From Acidithiobacillus sp. YTS05 (GTDB taxonomy: Bacteria; Pseudomonadota; Gammaproteobacteria; Acidithiobacillales; Acidithiobacillaceae), in contig NZ_CP094359.1 in the NCBI RefSeq assembly GCF_024396695.1, forward strand, positions 1,674,001 through 1,738,000: a DNA stretch of 64,000 nt. The letters run 5' to 3'. Below the pieces are notes generated by a model. It was not told the origin of the DNA. It did no database searches and saw only the letters and a program-made list of their open reading frames with translations. Numbering within the stretch: the first letter of the stretch is position 1; each line of letters begins with the position of its first letter. A program made the translations under genes and the position numbers. Positions 63,311 through 64,000 of this stretch are shown one piece after another.

Positions 63311-63462
63311 GGAGAAGTTGCGCCGAAAAAAAGACCGGGTGCGGGGCCGATTGGCGGCGCTAATCGGCCAAACCCGCGCCAAATCTGGCCGCCGTGAAAA
63401 TGGTATAGCTTTTCCATGCACCCTTTATCTTGCATTCAGTGTTGTGCCCAAATTTTGGTAAA

Positions 63463-63513
63463 TTGACGCAAAAGTTGCGTCAACAGCGGATGTTGACGCA
63501 TATTATGCGTCAA
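63463..63513. promoter_or_regulatory. Two tandem 21-bp palindromic operators
   Basis: Site 1 (63463-63483): arms TTGACGCAA and TTGCGTCAA around AAG. Site 2 (63493-63513): arms TTGACGCAT and ATGCGTCAA around ATT. Both are perfect 9-bp inverted repeats sharing half-site TTGACGCA; centres are 30 bp apart, three helical turns. They precede the gene at 63534 by 20 bp. Confidence 0.85.
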
Positions 63514-63533
63514 TTATGGTGAGGAGCGAGGCA

Positions 63534-63896
63534 ATGAAACGAGCTACCACGGCAGAGCAAAAAATCCGGATGCAAGAGGCAAGGCTTGCCCAAAAACAGG
63601 TCCTGCCCGATTCCATCCTGAACTGCACGCTGGAACGATACGCACGGATGAACAAAACCCGGCAGGAGGAACAACGCGAACAGTTACTAGGCGCCATCCT
63701 CCAGCAGTCCTACCAATCAGGAGATCAATGGATATTTTCTGGGGTGGTCCGTACGTTGGCCTTGCAGATGGGGGTCTCCCGGGATTTTGCACGGCGCGCG
63801 GTTGCACACTTCGTGGCATGCGGCATTCTGACCCCTACCGGGTACTCCGATGGCAAGGGCAAGCCCAAAGAGTACATCGTCAACATTACTCCGTGA
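63534..63896 (+). CDS. Small winged-helix-like protein, probable regulator or replication accessory
   Basis: A 120-residue protein from MKRATTAEQKIRMQEARLAQKQ, preceded by GAGGAG. The basic N-terminal helix is followed by a helical domain with WIFSGVVRTLALQMGVSRDFARRAVAHFVACGILTPTGYSDGKGKPKEYIV, a pattern fitting a winged helix with its beta wing. Two palindromic operators right upstream suggest autoregulation. Family not recognised. Confidence 0.7.
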   Translation: MKRATTAEQKIRMQEARLAQKQVLPDSILNCTLERYARMNKTRQEEQREQLLGAILQQSYQSGDQWIFSGVVRTLALQMGVSRDFARRAVAHFVACGILTPTGYSDGKGKPKEYIVNITP

Positions 63897-64000
63897 GCAA
63901 TCGGCCAGGAGACCGACTTACTCGATCTCTGCGCTCTCTCTCGCGGGGCCTGGCTTGGCTATCCGCTCACGAGTGGGGCCAGGCTTCCTATCAGCATCCC
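63897..64000. other. Right edge of the window, nothing recognised
   Basis: 104 bp with GC-rich inverted stretches (GGGGCCTGGCTTGGC and GGGGCCAGGCTTCC similar in direct order). No coding frame. The mobile element continues past this edge. Confidence 0.5.

Overview
The window joins a bacterial chromosome (1 to about 12,030) to a large integrated mobile element (about 12,030 to the right edge, incomplete). GC-rich coding, the gyrA-serC-pheA-hisC-aroF-tyrA-aroA-cmk order, and a conjugative element loaded with copper, mercury and divalent-metal genes suggest an acidophilic, metal-tolerant proteobacterium, most likely Acidithiobacillus or a close relative. This is inference from gene content; no database search was run.

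Chromosome. Eight genes run leftward as one tightly packed operon from gyrA through serine and aromatic amino-acid biosynthesis to cmk, which is cut by the window edge. Several stop and start codons overlap. mtnA follows the same direction, rlmI faces the other way, and a tRNA-Thr(CGU) with its own promoter marks the probable integration site.

Mobile element. From the tRNA outward it holds parB/parA, then a P-type (trb) type IV secretion apparatus read leftward in modules: RHH protein-trbB-secreted protein / trbC-D-E / trbJ-eexN-trbL / trbF-G-I. Three non-transfer islands sit at the seams between modules: a mazEF-like toxin-antitoxin, an AbiL-like (AAA ATPase plus RloB TOPRIM) defence pair, and a stand-alone AroQ chorismate mutase. 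A 30-bp element with fixed spacing lies just upstream of five leftward operons (copies at 18,448, 23,782, 27,994, 29,963 and 58,721). It looks like a shared promoter/operator that turns separate modules into one regulon.

Cargo, 30-52 kb. dinB; a His-rich metal exporter with a CsoR-type repressor; a CusCBA-type efflux operon with Met-rich accessory proteins; a Crp/Fnr regulator; an NRAMP-like transporter with a terminator-bearing leader, followed by MgtC and VIT-type proteins; an IS5-family element with a TTAG target duplication; a redox/stress group (DODA-type dioxygenase, YceI, WrbA, HxlR); an ADP-ribosylglycohydrolase; and a merR/merC/merA mercury module with a textbook 19-bp-spacer mer operator. 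A 19-bp repeat brackets the 45.6-52.1 kb part.

Mobilisation end, 52-64 kb. An overlapping operon encodes a type IA topoisomerase, a PlsC-like acyltransferase, a HIRAN-like protein, two small proteins and a VirD2/TraI-like relaxase. The topoisomerase is split by an IS110/IS1111-type element whose downstream non-coding end is a candidate bridge RNA; removing the IS restores the reading frame exactly. An ISNCY/IS1202-like element with a 16-bp target duplication, a TPR protein, a secreted protein, a VapBC-like pair and a small regulator preceded by two tandem palindromic operators complete the window. No integrase, VirD4/TraG coupling protein or second attachment site is visible, so the element continues beyond the right edge.
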